A stretch of 64,000 nucleotides of DNA from Sophora flavescens (taxonomy: Eukaryota > Streptophyta > Magnoliopsida > Fabales > Fabaceae), in assembly GCA_030762895.1 (NCBI GenBank), contig CM061065.1:72462200-72526199 (forward strand), given 5' to 3'. The position numbers and the translations under genes are program-made. This document shows positions 43,285 through 54,084 of this stretch, piece after piece (the first letter of the stretch is position 1; every line of letters begins with the position of its first letter). The notes below the pieces were generated by a model. It ran no database searches, was not told where the DNA came from, and worked only from the letters and a program-made list of their open reading frames with translations.

Positions 43285-44790
43285 AAAACCTTGTTACTAG
43301 CACCTGCCCTGGAACTGGTAAAAGGGACTGCATCACCACCAAGTTTCTTTTTCTGTTTTAATTTCTTCTTTTGTGACTTTGCCAAGACTTTTGTAAAAGC
43401 ATATTTTTCATTCTCCTCTCTAATATATTTTGATGCATAAACAGGAGAACTAACTTGACAAGAAGGTTGAGAATCACTAACCACTTAATCAGTTGTACCA
43501 TCCTCCCAAAACTTACCGAGCACTCTCAGGTCCCTGGTCACATTTTTTTGGGAATTGTTGCCGCTGAATAGGATGCTTCTGTTGATCACTAGGTAAACCC
43601 GAGTCAAAACTACCAGCTACAAACTCCTAAATCTATTGAAAGTGTTGAGCAGATTCATCAAAAACTGTCTCAATCGACTCATCATCTTCATTATCATAAT
43701 TATTATCAGAATTATGCACAACCCCTACTGAGCCAAAATGTTTTCAGATGAAATCTCCCTTCTGATCACCACAGGACTAACAGCACCTTCATCAATCGAG
43801 TGGTTTAAGGCAACATCAGGGCCAAAAATAAGATCCATTGGAATCTTATCTCCACTATCTCCATTAGTTTCTTCTGGAATTGAATTATCCATCACTTTAT
43901 CCTGATTATTATCCAGATTAGCATTACCATCTATCTTTCTGCTTTGGCACATAGACTTTCCTGCCAGCAGCCTCAGTCTTCCCCTTGGTAGGAAGAATAT
44001 CCTTTGATTGAGTGGTGGATTTTCTGAAATTTGCCACAAAATGACCAATGCTTTGACATGAAGTACAGAAAGAAGGGACTTTTTCAAACTCAATACCAAC
44101 AAAAAGGCAAAATCCTCATGCTCGACCAATATTTTATCAGGAAATCTGCCATTAAGATCAAGGTCTATTAGGACTCTTGCAGAGTGACTAAAGATCCTCT
44201 TATTAGTTGCATCATCCAAGGCAATTGGAACACCAATACCATTAGCTATTACAAATATGATTTTCGGCCTCCAATACTCTTGAGGCAATCCAAAGATTCT
44301 GATTCAACACTGAGCATGTATTTGCTTTTGAAGGTGAGGGTTGAAATCCAGGCTCCATGAAAACAATCGAAGGATGCCTGGATTGAGATTCCAAGATCCA
44401 ATGGACCGAACACAACGCAAATCCTCTGTACCTGAAAAGGAAAAATCATAATAACCTTTCCCTAAGGGGATTAACTTCCAAGAAGCGATTGGTTTCCATA
44501 AGGCAGAAAGCTTGGAACGCAAGTCACCAACTTTTATAGGGCTATCTCCCTTCGATAGGATCAAAAGTTCATGAAGGTTATTCTTGCAACCTTCTAAACC
44601 TGCTTTATATTCCTCTTCAGGTATTTTAATAGAAACCTCATCGCCCTTGATACGGGGTTTCGGCAACTGGCTCTGTGGAACATCAAATAAATTCTGCACC
44701 GCTTAAGCAAAGGATTTCCTTTGAACAACCGAATGAGAGGGGGGACTACAAAGGGTTCTCAAATTTTTGCAAGTAAATAATCGTCATGTA
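43281..44790 (-). pseudogene. LINE ORF1 (gag-like, DUF4283 and zinc knuckle)
   Basis: From about 44790 leftwards: SHSVVQRKSFA, a TAA, then LFDVPQSQLPKPRIKGDEVS, WKLIPLGKGYYDFSF, RSIGSWNLNPGILRLFSWS (DUF4283), LPQEYWRPKIIFVIANGIG, a knuckle FCTSCQSIGHFVANF whose last Cys is Phe, an acidic linker and a basic C-terminus (AKSQKKKLKQKKKLGG). Frame breaks at about 44300, 44100 and 43500. ORF1 would coat the LINE RNA. Its TGA (43281-43283) overlaps the ORF2 ATG as ATGA. The 5' end of the LINE is not sharply visible. Confidence 0.88.
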
Positions 44791-45672
44791 AATACATAGT
44801 GTCTATAGTGTCATGTTGGTAAGTCTTAATGGATTGATTGAATTGAGCATAGATTGAATACATGTGCTAAATGTTGAAATTTTTTTATGAACTCCCCCCC
44901 CCCCCTGTTTGAAAAGTTGAAAAAATTGATCCCCATTAAAAAAAATTGAAAAATGAACTCAGAATTTTGTTGTGATTGCATGATTCATGATAAGTTTGGG
45001 GTGAAGAAGTGCACACACTAGGGATTGTATCTCGATCAAACAATTTGTGAAAAATGTCCATGTGAGGAATTTGAGCCTCCAACATTGTCTTGAATTGAGT
45101 GATTCCACTTTTAAGTCGCACTTTCCCGAATTTGCTTGAATCTTTGAATTGTTTGCATGATTATGTGTTTGCATCAAATGATCAAGGCATTTTCTTTGAA
45201 ATAGCTACTTGGCCTAAAAAGAACCATCCCTAATGCATGTTCCCTAGTTAGTCACATTGAGCCTAATAACCTATTGTTTCTTGATGACCTTATGTTATAA
45301 GCCAAAAATCCGGGGAAAAATCATGTTAAACCAATCTTAGGATTTAGGAGAGCATGGATGCTTAGCAAGACAAGAGTTGTAGGAAAATAAGTTTGGGATG
45401 GCTACATGGGTTATTATGTTGATTTGGTTGAGAAAAATAAAAATAAAAAGGTTGTAGCCAAAGGCAAAAAAACAAAAATAAAACGAAGCAAAACGCAAAA
45501 ATGACAAAGGCAAAATAAAAAGGTATAAAAAGGGAAAAAGTTGTAGCCACCCAAAGTATGAAAGAAGGAAAAATTGAAAAAAGGAATGAGAGTTAGAATC
45601 AAAGTGCAAATAAAAAAAATTTCATACTCCCTTAAATCCTAGGGTCTTAACCTTGTACCTTTGAATGTCGTA
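44791..45672 (+). mobile_element. Element H: diverged inverted relative of the array element, fragment
   Basis: The reverse complement of the array internal region (about 47440-48230) aligns here at clear but reduced identity: GATAAGTTTGGGGTGA (about 44991), GAGCCTCCAACATTGTC near 45071, TAATGCATGTTCCCTAGTTAG near 45231, GGAGAGCATGGATGCTTA near 45347 and CCTAGGGTCTTAACC near 45638. The array LTR interrupts it at 45673 and the LINE starts within it on the left. Non-coding; an A-rich tract at 45420-45600 mirrors the T-rich tract of the array. Confidence 0.7.
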
Positions 45673-46405
45673 TGAACGCGCTGTCGCCACGCGCCAAAAA
45701 GAACGAGCGATTATTAAAATAATGTAGTATAGAGCGACAACTCGGATATCGTCTCTCAAGGACTCTTAGGTGTTGTCGTTATTAACAGAAAATCAGTAAA
45801 AGTCAGATTTTGGGGGTTTGGATTGAAATAAAATAAAGAAAACAAAACAATGGAAACAAAGCAGTTAAAGAGAATAGCAAATAAACTAAAGACGATTAAC
45901 CTACTGTTCTCGGTTTCTTACTATCATTGGTTCATGCAAATCCAAGCCCTAAGCAGATTCTAAACCCTTTCCGATTGTAGCATCAATTTACAAGCGAAAT
46001 CAATACTATGAGACATATATTCCTATTCCCGAATTAAGCAAACGGGGTGAAGCACTCATGAACTAAGCGAACATGATTGAACACACGCGAATTAAGCAAA
46101 CGCGATTATATATAGGAACATACAATCATCGAAATAAATCAATACTAATCCTATACATATCTGAATTAAGCAAACAGAAACATATAGAACAGTACTGAAA
46201 AGGAATAGCAATTCAAATAGGAAATACAAAACCTCAAGTGTAATAATGGAAACCAATCCCAGTAGATTAATCTAGGAGACTAGTTCTCCATTACAGAAAT
46301 AAACATAAAAGAAAAAGAAGGAAAATAAACTACTACTACCGACTATCAAAGACTAGCCAAAACTGGCTAACTCTGACTTTTTTCTTCAGTTCTGCCTAAG
46401 ACTGT

Positions 46406-46413
46406 CTTATATA
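46406..46413 (-). promoter_or_regulatory. LTR TATA box of array element
   Basis: Minus-strand TATATAAG just downstream of the GC-rich motif cluster. The same octamer is at 50612-50619, 54828-54835, 59028-59035 and 63239-63246 in the other LTRs. Confidence 0.65.
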
Positions 46414-46430
46414 CACGTTTCTGGAATCAG

Positions 46431-46745
46431 AGGACTCGCGAGGCGAAGCCTCTCTCGCGACGCTAAATTTGTGAACAGTCTGCGACTTTTGATTTTCTCG
46501 CGGGGCGAGCATATCCTTCGCGAGGCGAATCTATTCAGATCCCAAACTGTAACGCCCGTGACCTTCAACATGCGCAAACCGTGATGGCTTCTGGTCTTCC
46601 AAGTCTCGCGTGGCGAATGGATGCTCGCGAGGCGAACGCTTCAACTTCAAAACTGCCACAGCCGTGATCTTCAACACGGGTAAACGTCTCTGACTTTCTG
46701 GGCTTGGTGACTTGCGGGGCGAGATATCCTTCGCGGGGCGAGTGG
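46431..46745 (-). repeat. Paired CGCGRGGCGA modules in array LTR
   Basis: Plus-view motifs CTCGCGAGGCGA, CTCGCGGGGCGAG, CTCGCGTGGCGAA, CTTGCGGGGCGAG, each paired about 15-20 bp later with TTCGCGAGGCGA, GCTCGCGAGGCGA or TTCGCGGGGCGAG, and repeated every 75-120 bp. CCGTGAT or CCGTGAC boxes lie between. The cluster is directly upstream (minus) of the TATA box in all five LTRs, with small changes that destroy single motifs in copy 2 (50825-50840, 50920). Confidence 0.85.
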
Positions 46746-46961
46746 CTCCAGATTTATTTTATTTTTTTATTACCTGAAAATAAGAAAATAACAGTAAGTA
46801 CTTTATTTAACTCCAAATCAACTAAATTAACATAAAAACACTTTACAGACTCAAAATACTACTTAAGGACAATCAAGTCTAATTTGAGTGAAAATGATAT
46901 AAAATTAGCACAAAGCCAAGGTCTTTACTAGTTATAAAACCAGTCAAACAGAGGCTCATCA

Positions 46962-48345
46962 AAATACCTCAAACTTAAACTTTGCTTGTCCCCAAGCAAA
47001 CTAAAACTTAAAAACTTAAAAAGACTCAAGACCTGGCAAGCTCAAAAGAGTCAATGAACTTTCGCACAGATTTCAAGCAAATTATCAAAATATTTTTTTT
47101 TCAATGTTCCCCCCTTTACAAACAAAGCAACCCCACATGCATTTATTCTAAACAGTTGAGAAATTAATCATTCAAACAATCATTAATCTAAGCAGGGGGT
47201 CTAAGTTACACATACAAGGGAGATCACCAAATTCAAACAACTGCCTTCCTCACAAGGGAAATTTATGTTCACTCAATTGCTCAGTTTGTGTCTAGGCTTT
47301 CACTCAATTTCACTTTTAAGAAACACTTCCCATAAATTTGATTTTCATCTCAAAATGGTTCCCACAGAAAACATGCAAGCAACATCAGAAGGTCTTTTAT
47401 GGGTTGTAATGGGGCCTGGCTAAGGGTAGGATATACAAAGGAACTAGGCTGAAGACCCTAGGAACTAAGAGAGCATGAACATTATTTACACTTTGAAATT
47501 CACTCAAGTTCCTTTCTTAATTTTTTTTTCTTTATGCTTCGGGTGGCTACAGACCTCTTTTATTTTTCTAATACTTTTATTTTATTGTTTTTTTCTTTTC
47601 TTTCTTTTTTTTTTTCTTCTTTTTTTTTTTCATTTTTACACTTTTTTTTCCCAATCCCAAACAACACATTGCACCGGGTAGCCACCCCAAACTTAGTTTC
47701 TTGTACCCATTCTAAGATTCCATGCTCTCCTAATCCTAAGATCGGGTTAACATGGTTTTCCAGATTTATGGGCTTATAACATTAGGTTATCAAGAATTAA
47801 CAAGCTAATAGGCTCAATAGGGCTAACTAGGGAACATGCATTAGGGATGGTCATTTTCAGGCTAAGTAGTTATTTACAAAGAAAATGTCTAAATCATATG
47901 AAGCAAACACATAATCATGCAAACCAAAAAGAGATTCAAGCAAATTTGGGAAAGTGCAACTTAAAAAGTGATTTTCACACAGTCAAAAACATGTTGGAGG
48001 CTCAAAACCTCACCTGGACATTTTTGCAATTATTTGATTGAGATTCTATCCCTAGTGTGTGCTTCCTATCACCCCAAACTTATCATAAATCATGCCATCA
48101 TAATAAAATCTAAAAGTTCAGTTTTCAATCATATGGGGATCATTTTTCAAAAAAAATTTCAAATCCTAGGGGGAAAACAGTCAACACTATCATGCAATCA
48201 ATCTATGCAAAAATTAATAAAATCCAATAAACTTGCCATAACCAAGACACAAACACAACTCCTGAGCTTCTCAAATTATTCAGGAGCTTTATTAAAAAAA
48301 AAGCAGAAATAAAGCAAGGAAAAGAAAATTAAAAAGAAGAAAGGG
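46962..48345 (-). other. Internal non-coding part, unit 1
   Basis: No gene on either strand. Next to LTR copy 1 the minus strand reads CTTGGGGACAAGCAAAG and AGTTTGAGGTATTTTGATGAG; the former G-rich tract is the likely polypurine tract region. A pyrimidine tract of about 130 bp (47518-47650) is purine-rich on the minus strand. Plus-strand frames here (47475-47779, 47847-48312) recur in every unit but are T-rich low complexity without domains. Confidence 0.7.
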
Positions 48346-49114
48346 TTAAGAAAACTCATTAAGGGCGGTTCCACCAGGATCCCATTGCTTGTAGCATAAG
48401 GCCCACGTGGTAACCAAATGACTGAAGCTTGTCCCATGCTTCCATAACTTGCAGCTTTGATGTGGGAGTGAGCACTTGACAATTACGGTGACCTCGCCCA
48501 GTGCGGCGGACTTCTCACTCCCCTTCAGGTCACAGCAGACCTCTTTATCTACAAAGTCTCCCCAATAGAAGTGGGGCTCAACCTCTTGGACCGGCCATGG
48601 TGCAAAATCCAAAGGCTTAAACTCCATCACTGGTTCCTCAGGGGGAGGTGGCAAACAGTTAGCTGGGGTCTCCGGTGCTGCTTCAACTTCTGCAAGGTCT
48701 TCATCCACTGCACTAACAAAGTTATCACCTACTATACATGCAGAAATTTCAGCACACACCACACAAAGGTTAGAGTTAGTAGAGTCAGTACATATATCAC
48801 AATAAAATGAATCAGTAAAATTCTGAATGTCTGGAAATTCAGCAATTAATTCATCCACCCCATCACTTTCAACACATGCATCTAAGACCAAAGATTCTTC
48901 TTTATCCTCAAGCACGGTGGAGCAAATGTTCTCCTGATCCTCCTGATGCTCATTTCCTATATGAACATGGCCCTAAACCTCATCTGTCTCCTGTTCCATA
49001 TGGATGCTTTACTTAACATACCTTTCAAAATAACATTCTACACACAAAGCAGTGCCAGAACAATAACAATCATCACATGCATTAGAGTCAGGGGATTCAA
49101 CACACAATTCATCA
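48346..49114 (-). pseudogene. Cysteine-rich acidic reading frame of array unit 1
   Basis: Unrecognised. The open part (48915-48346, 189 codons, no ATG start) gives LVLDACVESDGVDELIAEFP, then CDICTDSTNSNLCVVC (C-x2-C-x8-C-x2-C), an acidic and proline-rich part (ANCLPPPPEEPVMEF) and a C-terminal WDPGGTALNEFS. Upstream, separated by two stops (about 48976 and 49015) and continuous in frame with the end of gag, is CDDCYCSGTALCVEC, a second Cys pair module with 7-residue spacing. It looks like a gag extension with two zinc-binding-like modules, not like protease or pol. The same frame is in all units; units 2 and 3 have indels. Confidence 0.6.
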
Positions 49115-49753
49115 TCACAATTCATCATCACAATCATCATCAGAAGTATCTTCAAGAATAACTTGTGACTCTGTAAGTTCTTCAATGGGCTGTGGAGTTA
49201 GCATTGCAGCCGAGTTGGCGACAATTTGATCAATTTGCATAGCCAACTTCTGAGATTCAGCTTGGCTCCTCTGGTATTCAAGATTACTTGCCTCCATCCT
49301 CTGTTGAAATTCAAGATTTTGTTGTGCCCACCGTCGATTGTTCTCTTCCATTTGTTGTAGCATTGAAGCAATCTCATCCAAGGTGCTCTGTGAAGGTTCG
49401 GAAGGTGCAGAGGTGGTCACTTGGCTAGGATAGTATCTAAACAGGAAGGCTTCCTTCAAATCAAACCAGCTTGAGATGGAATTCTCATCAAGACAATACA
49501 ACCAATCTCTTGCAGCACCTTCAAGTGAGAACTGGAAAGCTTCCATCTGAATGTGATCTTCTGTTATTCCTGCAGGTCTCAGCATTATAGAGCAAACAGC
49601 CTGGAATTCCCTCAGATGTTCCTGCGGATTTTCACCTGCAAAACCACTAAACTTTGGCAACCAGTGTGATAAACCAAGAAAATCAGGAAAATATATGCAT
49701 GGTGGTGGTTCATAGTAAACATTAGGCATGTAATTTCGCATATAACTATCCAT
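49115..49753 (-). CDS. gag of array unit 1 (Athila-like)
   Basis: A 212-codon open frame starting MDSYMRNYMPNVYYEPPP. Residues ~35-110 (FSGFAGENPQEHLREFQAVC, GAARDWLYCLDENSISSWFD and AFLFRYYPSQ) are the retrotransposon gag domain of Ty3/gypsy type, closest in style to Athila. A helix-rich tail follows (IASMLQQMEENNRRWAQQNL, LEYQRSQAESQKL). It ends EDTSDDDCDDEL at a stop created by a short direct repeat (GATGATGAATTGT twice), after which the same frame family continues into a Cys-rich region. Starts 103 bases inside the primer-binding site. Gag would form particles and package the RNA; this copy is intact to the stop and matches unit 2. Confidence 0.88.
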   Translation of the reverse strand: MDSYMRNYMPNVYYEPPPCIYFPDFLGLSHWLPKFSGFAGENPQEHLREFQAVCSIMLRPAGITEDHIQMEAFQFSLEGAARDWLYCLDENSISSWFDLKEAFLFRYYPSQVTTSAPSEPSQSTLDEIASMLQQMEENNRRWAQQNLEFQQRMEASNLEYQRSQAESQKLAMQIDQIVANSAAMLTPQPIEELTESQVILEDTSDDDCDDEL

Positions 49754-49855
49754 GGGGGGTGCTAAAATTCACAACCAAACAATGCAGACAAAACTAATTA
49801 GCGAAGAGATTTTTTTTTTTTAATTTTATTTTATGCTAATAACAACAAACCAGAG

Positions 49856-49873
49856 TCCCCGGCAACGGCGCCA
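49856..49873 (-). other. Primer-binding site, unit 1
   Basis: Minus-strand TGGCGCCGTTGCCGGGGA is the exact complement of the 3' 18 bases of plant tRNA-Asp (with CCA), five bases from the LTR end. Athila-lineage elements commonly use this tRNA. Identical copies are at 54062-54079, 58273-58290 and 62483-62500. Confidence 0.92.
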
Positions 49874-49878
49874 ATTTT

Positions 49879-51165
49879 TGAACGCGCTGTCGCCACGCGC
49901 CAAAAAGAACGAGCGATTATTAAAATAATGTAGTATAGAGCGACAACTCGGATATCGTCTCTCAAGGACTCTTAGGTGTTGTCGTTATTAACAGAAAATC
50001 AGTAAAAGTCAGATTTTGGGGGTTTGGATTGAAATAAAATAAAGAAAACAAAACAATGGAAACAAAGCAGTTAAAGAGAATAGCAAATAAACTAAAGACG
50101 ATTAACCTACTGTTCTCGGTTTCTTACTATCATTGGTTCATGCAAATCCAAGCCCTAAGCAGATTCTAAACCCTTTCCGATTGTAGCATCAATTTACAAG
50201 CGAAATCAATACTATGAGACATATATTCCTATTCCCGAATTAAGCAAACGGGGTGAAGCACTCATGAACTAAGCGAACATGATTGAACACACGCGAATTA
50301 AGCAAACGCGATTATATATAGGAACATACAATCATCGAAATAAATCAATACTAATCCTATACATATCTGAATTAAGCAAACAGAAACATATAGAACAGTA
50401 CTGAAAAGGAATAGCAATTCAAATAGGAAATACAAAACCTCAAGTGTAATAATGGAAACCAATCCCAGTAGATTAATCTAGGAGACTAGTTCTCCATTAC
50501 AGAAATAAACATAAAAGAAAAAGAAGGAAAATAAACTACTACTACCGACTATCAAAGACTAGCCAAAACTGGCTAACTCTGACTTTTTTCTTCAGTTCTG
50601 CCTAAGACTGTCTTATATACACGTTTCGGGAATCGGAGGACTCGCGAGGCGAAGCCTCTCTCGCGACGTGAAATTGTGAACAGTCTGCGACTTTTGATAT
50701 TCTCGCGGGGCGAGCATATCCATCGCGAGGCGAATCTCTTCAGATCCCAAACTGTAACGCCCGTGACCTTCAACATGCTCAAACCGTGATGGCTTCTGGT
50801 CTTCCAAGTCTCGCGTGGCGAATGGATGCTCGCGAGGCTAACGCTTCAACTTCAAAACTGCCACGCCCGTGATCTTCAACACGGGTAAACGTCTCGACTT
50901 TCTCGGGCTTGGTGACTTATGGGCGAGATATCCTTCGCGGGGCGAGTGGCTCCAGATTTATTTTATTTTTTTATTACCTGAAAATAAGAAAATAACAGTA
51001 AGTACTTTATTTAACTCCAAATCAACTAAATTAACATAAAAACACTTTACAGACTCAAAATACTACTTAAGGACAATCAAGTCTAATTTGAGTGAAAATG
51101 ATATAAAATTAGCACAAAGCCAAGGTCTTTACTAGTTATAAAACCAGTCAAACAGAGGCTCATCA
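49879..51165 (-). repeat. Array LTR copy 2
   Basis: 1287 bp, nearly identical to copy 1. Small differences in the GC-rich part (e.g. GAGGCTAACG at 50834 and CTTATGGGCGAG at 50925) remove single CGCGRGGCGA motifs. Confidence 0.93.
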
Positions 51166-52550
51166 AAATACCTCAAACTTAAACTTTGCTTGTCCCCAAG
51201 CAAACTAAAACTTAAAAACTTAAAAAGACTCAAGACCTGGCAAGCTCAAAAGAGTCAATCAACTTTCGCACAGATTTCAAGCAAATTATCAAAATATTTT
51301 TTTTTCAATGTTCCCCCCTTTACAAACAAAGCAACCCCCACATGCATTTATTCTAAACAGTTGAGAAATTAATCATTCAAACAATCATTAATCTAAGCAG
51401 GGGGTCTAAGTTACACATACAAGGGAGATCACCAAATTCAAACAACTGCCTTTCCCACAAGGGAAATTTATGTTCACTCAATTGCTCAGTTTGTGTCTAG
51501 GCTTTCACTCAATTTCACTTTTAAGAAACACTTCCCATAAATTTGATTTTCATCTCAAAATGGTTCCCACAGAAAACATGCAAGCAACATCAGAAGGTCT
51601 TTTATGGGTTGTAATGGGGCCTGGCTAAGGGTAGGATATACAAAGGAACTAGGCTGAAGACCCTAGGAACTAAGAGAGCATGAACATTATTTACACTTTG
51701 AAATTCACTCAAGTTCCTTTCTTAATTTTTTTTTTCTTTATGCTTCTGGGTGGCTACAGCCTCTTTTATTTTTCTAATACTTTTATTTTATTGTTATTTT
51801 CTTTTCTTTCTTTTTTCTTTCTTCTTTTTTTTTTTTCATTTTTACACTTTTTTTTTCCCAATCCCAAAAACACATTGCACCGGGTAGCCACCCCAAACTT
51901 AGTTTCTTGTACCCATTCTAAGATTCCATGCTCTCCTAATCCTAAGATCGGGTTAACATGGTTTTCCAGATTTATGGGCTTATAACATTAGGTTATCAAG
52001 AATTAACAAGCTAATAGGCTCAATAGGGCTAACTAGGGAACATGCATTAGGGATGGTCATTTTCAAGCTAAGTAGTTATTTACAAAGAAAATGTCTAAAT
52101 CATATGAAGCAAACACATAATCATGCAAACCAAAAAGAGATTCAAGCAAATTTGGGAAAGTGCAACTTAAAAAGTGATTTTCACACAGTCAAAAACATGT
52201 TGGAGGCCCAAAACCTCACCTGGACATTTTTGCAATTATTTGATTGAGATTCTATCCCTAGTGTGTGCTTCCTATCACCCCAAACGTATCATAAATAATG
52301 CCATCATAATAAAATCTCAAAGTTCAGCTTTCAATCATATGGGGATCATTTTTCAAAAAAATTTCAAATCCTTGGGGGAAAACAGTCAACACTATCATGC
52401 AATCAATCTATGCAAAAATTAATAAAATCCAATAAACTTGCCATAACCAAGACACAAACACAACTCCTGAGCTTCTCAAATTATTCAGGAGCTTTATTAA
52501 AAACAAAGCAGAAATAAAGCAAGGAAAAGAAAATTAAAAAGAAGAAAGGG
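51166..52550 (-). other. Internal non-coding part, unit 2
   Basis: Same content as 46962-48345: G-rich tract near the LTR, pyrimidine tract at about 51725-51860, no gene. Confidence 0.7.
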
Positions 52551-53318
52551 TTAAGAAAACTCATTAAGGGCGGTTCCACCAGGATCCCATTGGTTGTAGC
52601 ATAAGGCCCACGTGGTAGCCAAAGGACTGAAGCTTGTCCCATGCTTCCATAACTTGCAGCTTTGATGTGGGAGTGAGCACTTGACAATTATGGTGACCTC
52701 GCCCAGTGCGGCGGACTTCTCACTCCCCTTCGGGTCACAGCAGACCTCTTTATCTACAAAGTCTCCACAATAGAAGTGGGCCTCAACCTCTTGGACCGGC
52801 CATGGTGCAAAATCCAAAGGCTTAAACTCCATCACTGGTTCCTCAGGGGGAGGTGGCAAACAGTTAGCTGGGGTCTCCGGTGCTGCTTCAACTTCTGCAA
52901 GGTCTTCATCCACTGCACTAACAAAGTTATCACCTGCTATACATGCAGAAATTTCAGCACACACCACACAAAGGTTAGAGTTAGTAGAGTCAGTACATAT
53001 ATCACAATAAAATGAATCAGTAAAATTGAGATGTCTGGAAATTCAGCAATTAATTCATCCACCCCATCACTTTCAACACATGCATCTAAGACCAAAGATT
53101 CTTCTTTATCCTCAAGCACGGTGGAGCAAATGTTCTCCTGATCCTCCTGATGCTCATTTCCTATATGAACATGGCCCTAAACCTCATCTGTCTCCTGTTC
53201 CATATGGATGCTTTACTTAACATACCTTTCAAAATAACATTCTACACACAAAGCAGTGCCAGAACAATAACAATCATCACATGCATTAGAGTCAGGAGAT
53301 TCAACACACAATTCATCA
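52551..53318 (-). pseudogene. Cysteine-rich frame of array unit 2, frameshifted
   Basis: As in unit 1, but a deletion at about 53027 (ATTGAGATGTC against ATTCTGAATGTC) splits it into 53119-52937 and 52967-52551. The second Cys module CTDSTNSNL-type and the C-terminal part are present. Confidence 0.6.
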
Positions 53319-53957
53319 TCACAATTCATCATCACAATCATCATCAGAAGTATCTTCAAGAATAACTTGTGACTCTGTAAGTTCTTCAATGGGCTGTGGA
53401 GTTAGCATTGCAGCCGAGTTGGCGACAATTTGATCAATTTGCATAGCCAACTTCTGAGATTCAGCTTGGCTCCTCTGGTATTCAAGATTACTTGCCTCCA
53501 TCCTCTGTTGAAATTCAAGATTTTGTTGTGCCCACCGTTGATTGTTCTCTTCCATTTGTTGTAGCATTGAAGCAATCTCATCCAAGGTGCTCTGTGAAGG
53601 TTCGGAAGGTGTAGAGGTGGTCACTTGGCTAGGATAATATCTAAACAGGAAGGCTTCCTTCAAATCAAACCAGCTTGAGATGGAATTCTCATCAAGACAA
53701 TACAACCAATCTCTTGCAGCACCTTCAAGTGAGAACTGGAAAGCTTCCATCTGAATGTGATCTTCTGTTATTCCTGCAGGTCTCAGCATTATAGAGCAAA
53801 CAGCCTGGAATTCCCTCAGATGTTCCTGCGGATTTTCACCTGCAAAACCACTAAACCTTGGCAACCAGTGTGATAAACCAAGAAAATCAGGAAAATATAT
53901 GCATGGTGGTGGTTCATAGTAAACATTAGGCACGTAATTTCGCATATAACTATCCAT
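53319..53957 (-). CDS. gag of array unit 2 (Athila-like)
   Basis: 212 codons, open, starting MDSYMRNYVPNVYYEPPP. It differs from unit 1 at only a few positions (M/V at residue 9, K/R after WLP, A/T and R/Q substitutions). Same gag domain, helical tail and premature-looking end EDTSDDDCDDEL. Because both units keep the frame open, the array may have formed recently or is homogenised by recombination. Confidence 0.88.
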   Translation of the reverse strand: MDSYMRNYVPNVYYEPPPCIYFPDFLGLSHWLPRFSGFAGENPQEHLREFQAVCSIMLRPAGITEDHIQMEAFQFSLEGAARDWLYCLDENSISSWFDLKEAFLFRYYPSQVTTSTPSEPSQSTLDEIASMLQQMEENNQRWAQQNLEFQQRMEASNLEYQRSQAESQKLAMQIDQIVANSAAMLTPQPIEELTESQVILEDTSDDDCDDEL

Positions 53958-54061
53958 GGGGGGTGCTAAAATTCACAACCAGACAATGCAGACAAAAATA
54001 ATTAGCGAAGAGATTATTTTTTTTTTAAACTTTATTTTCTGCTAATAACAACAAACCAGAG

Positions 54062-54079
54062 TCCCCGGCAACGGCGCCA
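54062..54079 (-). other. Primer-binding site, unit 2
   Basis: TGGCGCCGTTGCCGGGGA on the minus strand, tRNA-Asp type, with the AAAAT spacer to the LTR. Confidence 0.92.
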
Positions 54080-54084
54080 ATTTT

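Larger units (their letters stand above)
45673..46961 (-). repeat. Array LTR copy 1
   Basis: Plus view TGAACGCGCTGTCGCC to GAGGCTCATCA; minus view TGATGAGCC...GCGCGTTCA. 1289 bp. It is the outer 3' LTR of the array: sequence to the left is unrelated to the primer-binding site, which proves the LTR boundary. It contains GC-rich paired motifs and a TATA box. Confidence 0.93.

Noticed and set aside
47475..48312. Plus-strand frames recurring in each array unit (starting MNIIYTLKFTQVP, MVIFRLSSYL, MIFTQSKTC)
   Set aside because: They lie antisense in the non-coding part, are T-rich and low-complexity, and recur only because the whole unit is repeated.
49856..49873. Apparent tRNA-Asp 3' end (TCCCCGGCAACGGCGCCA on the plus strand)
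   Set aside because: No cloverleaf precedes it and the CCA is encoded; it is a retrotransposon primer-binding site complementary to the tRNA.
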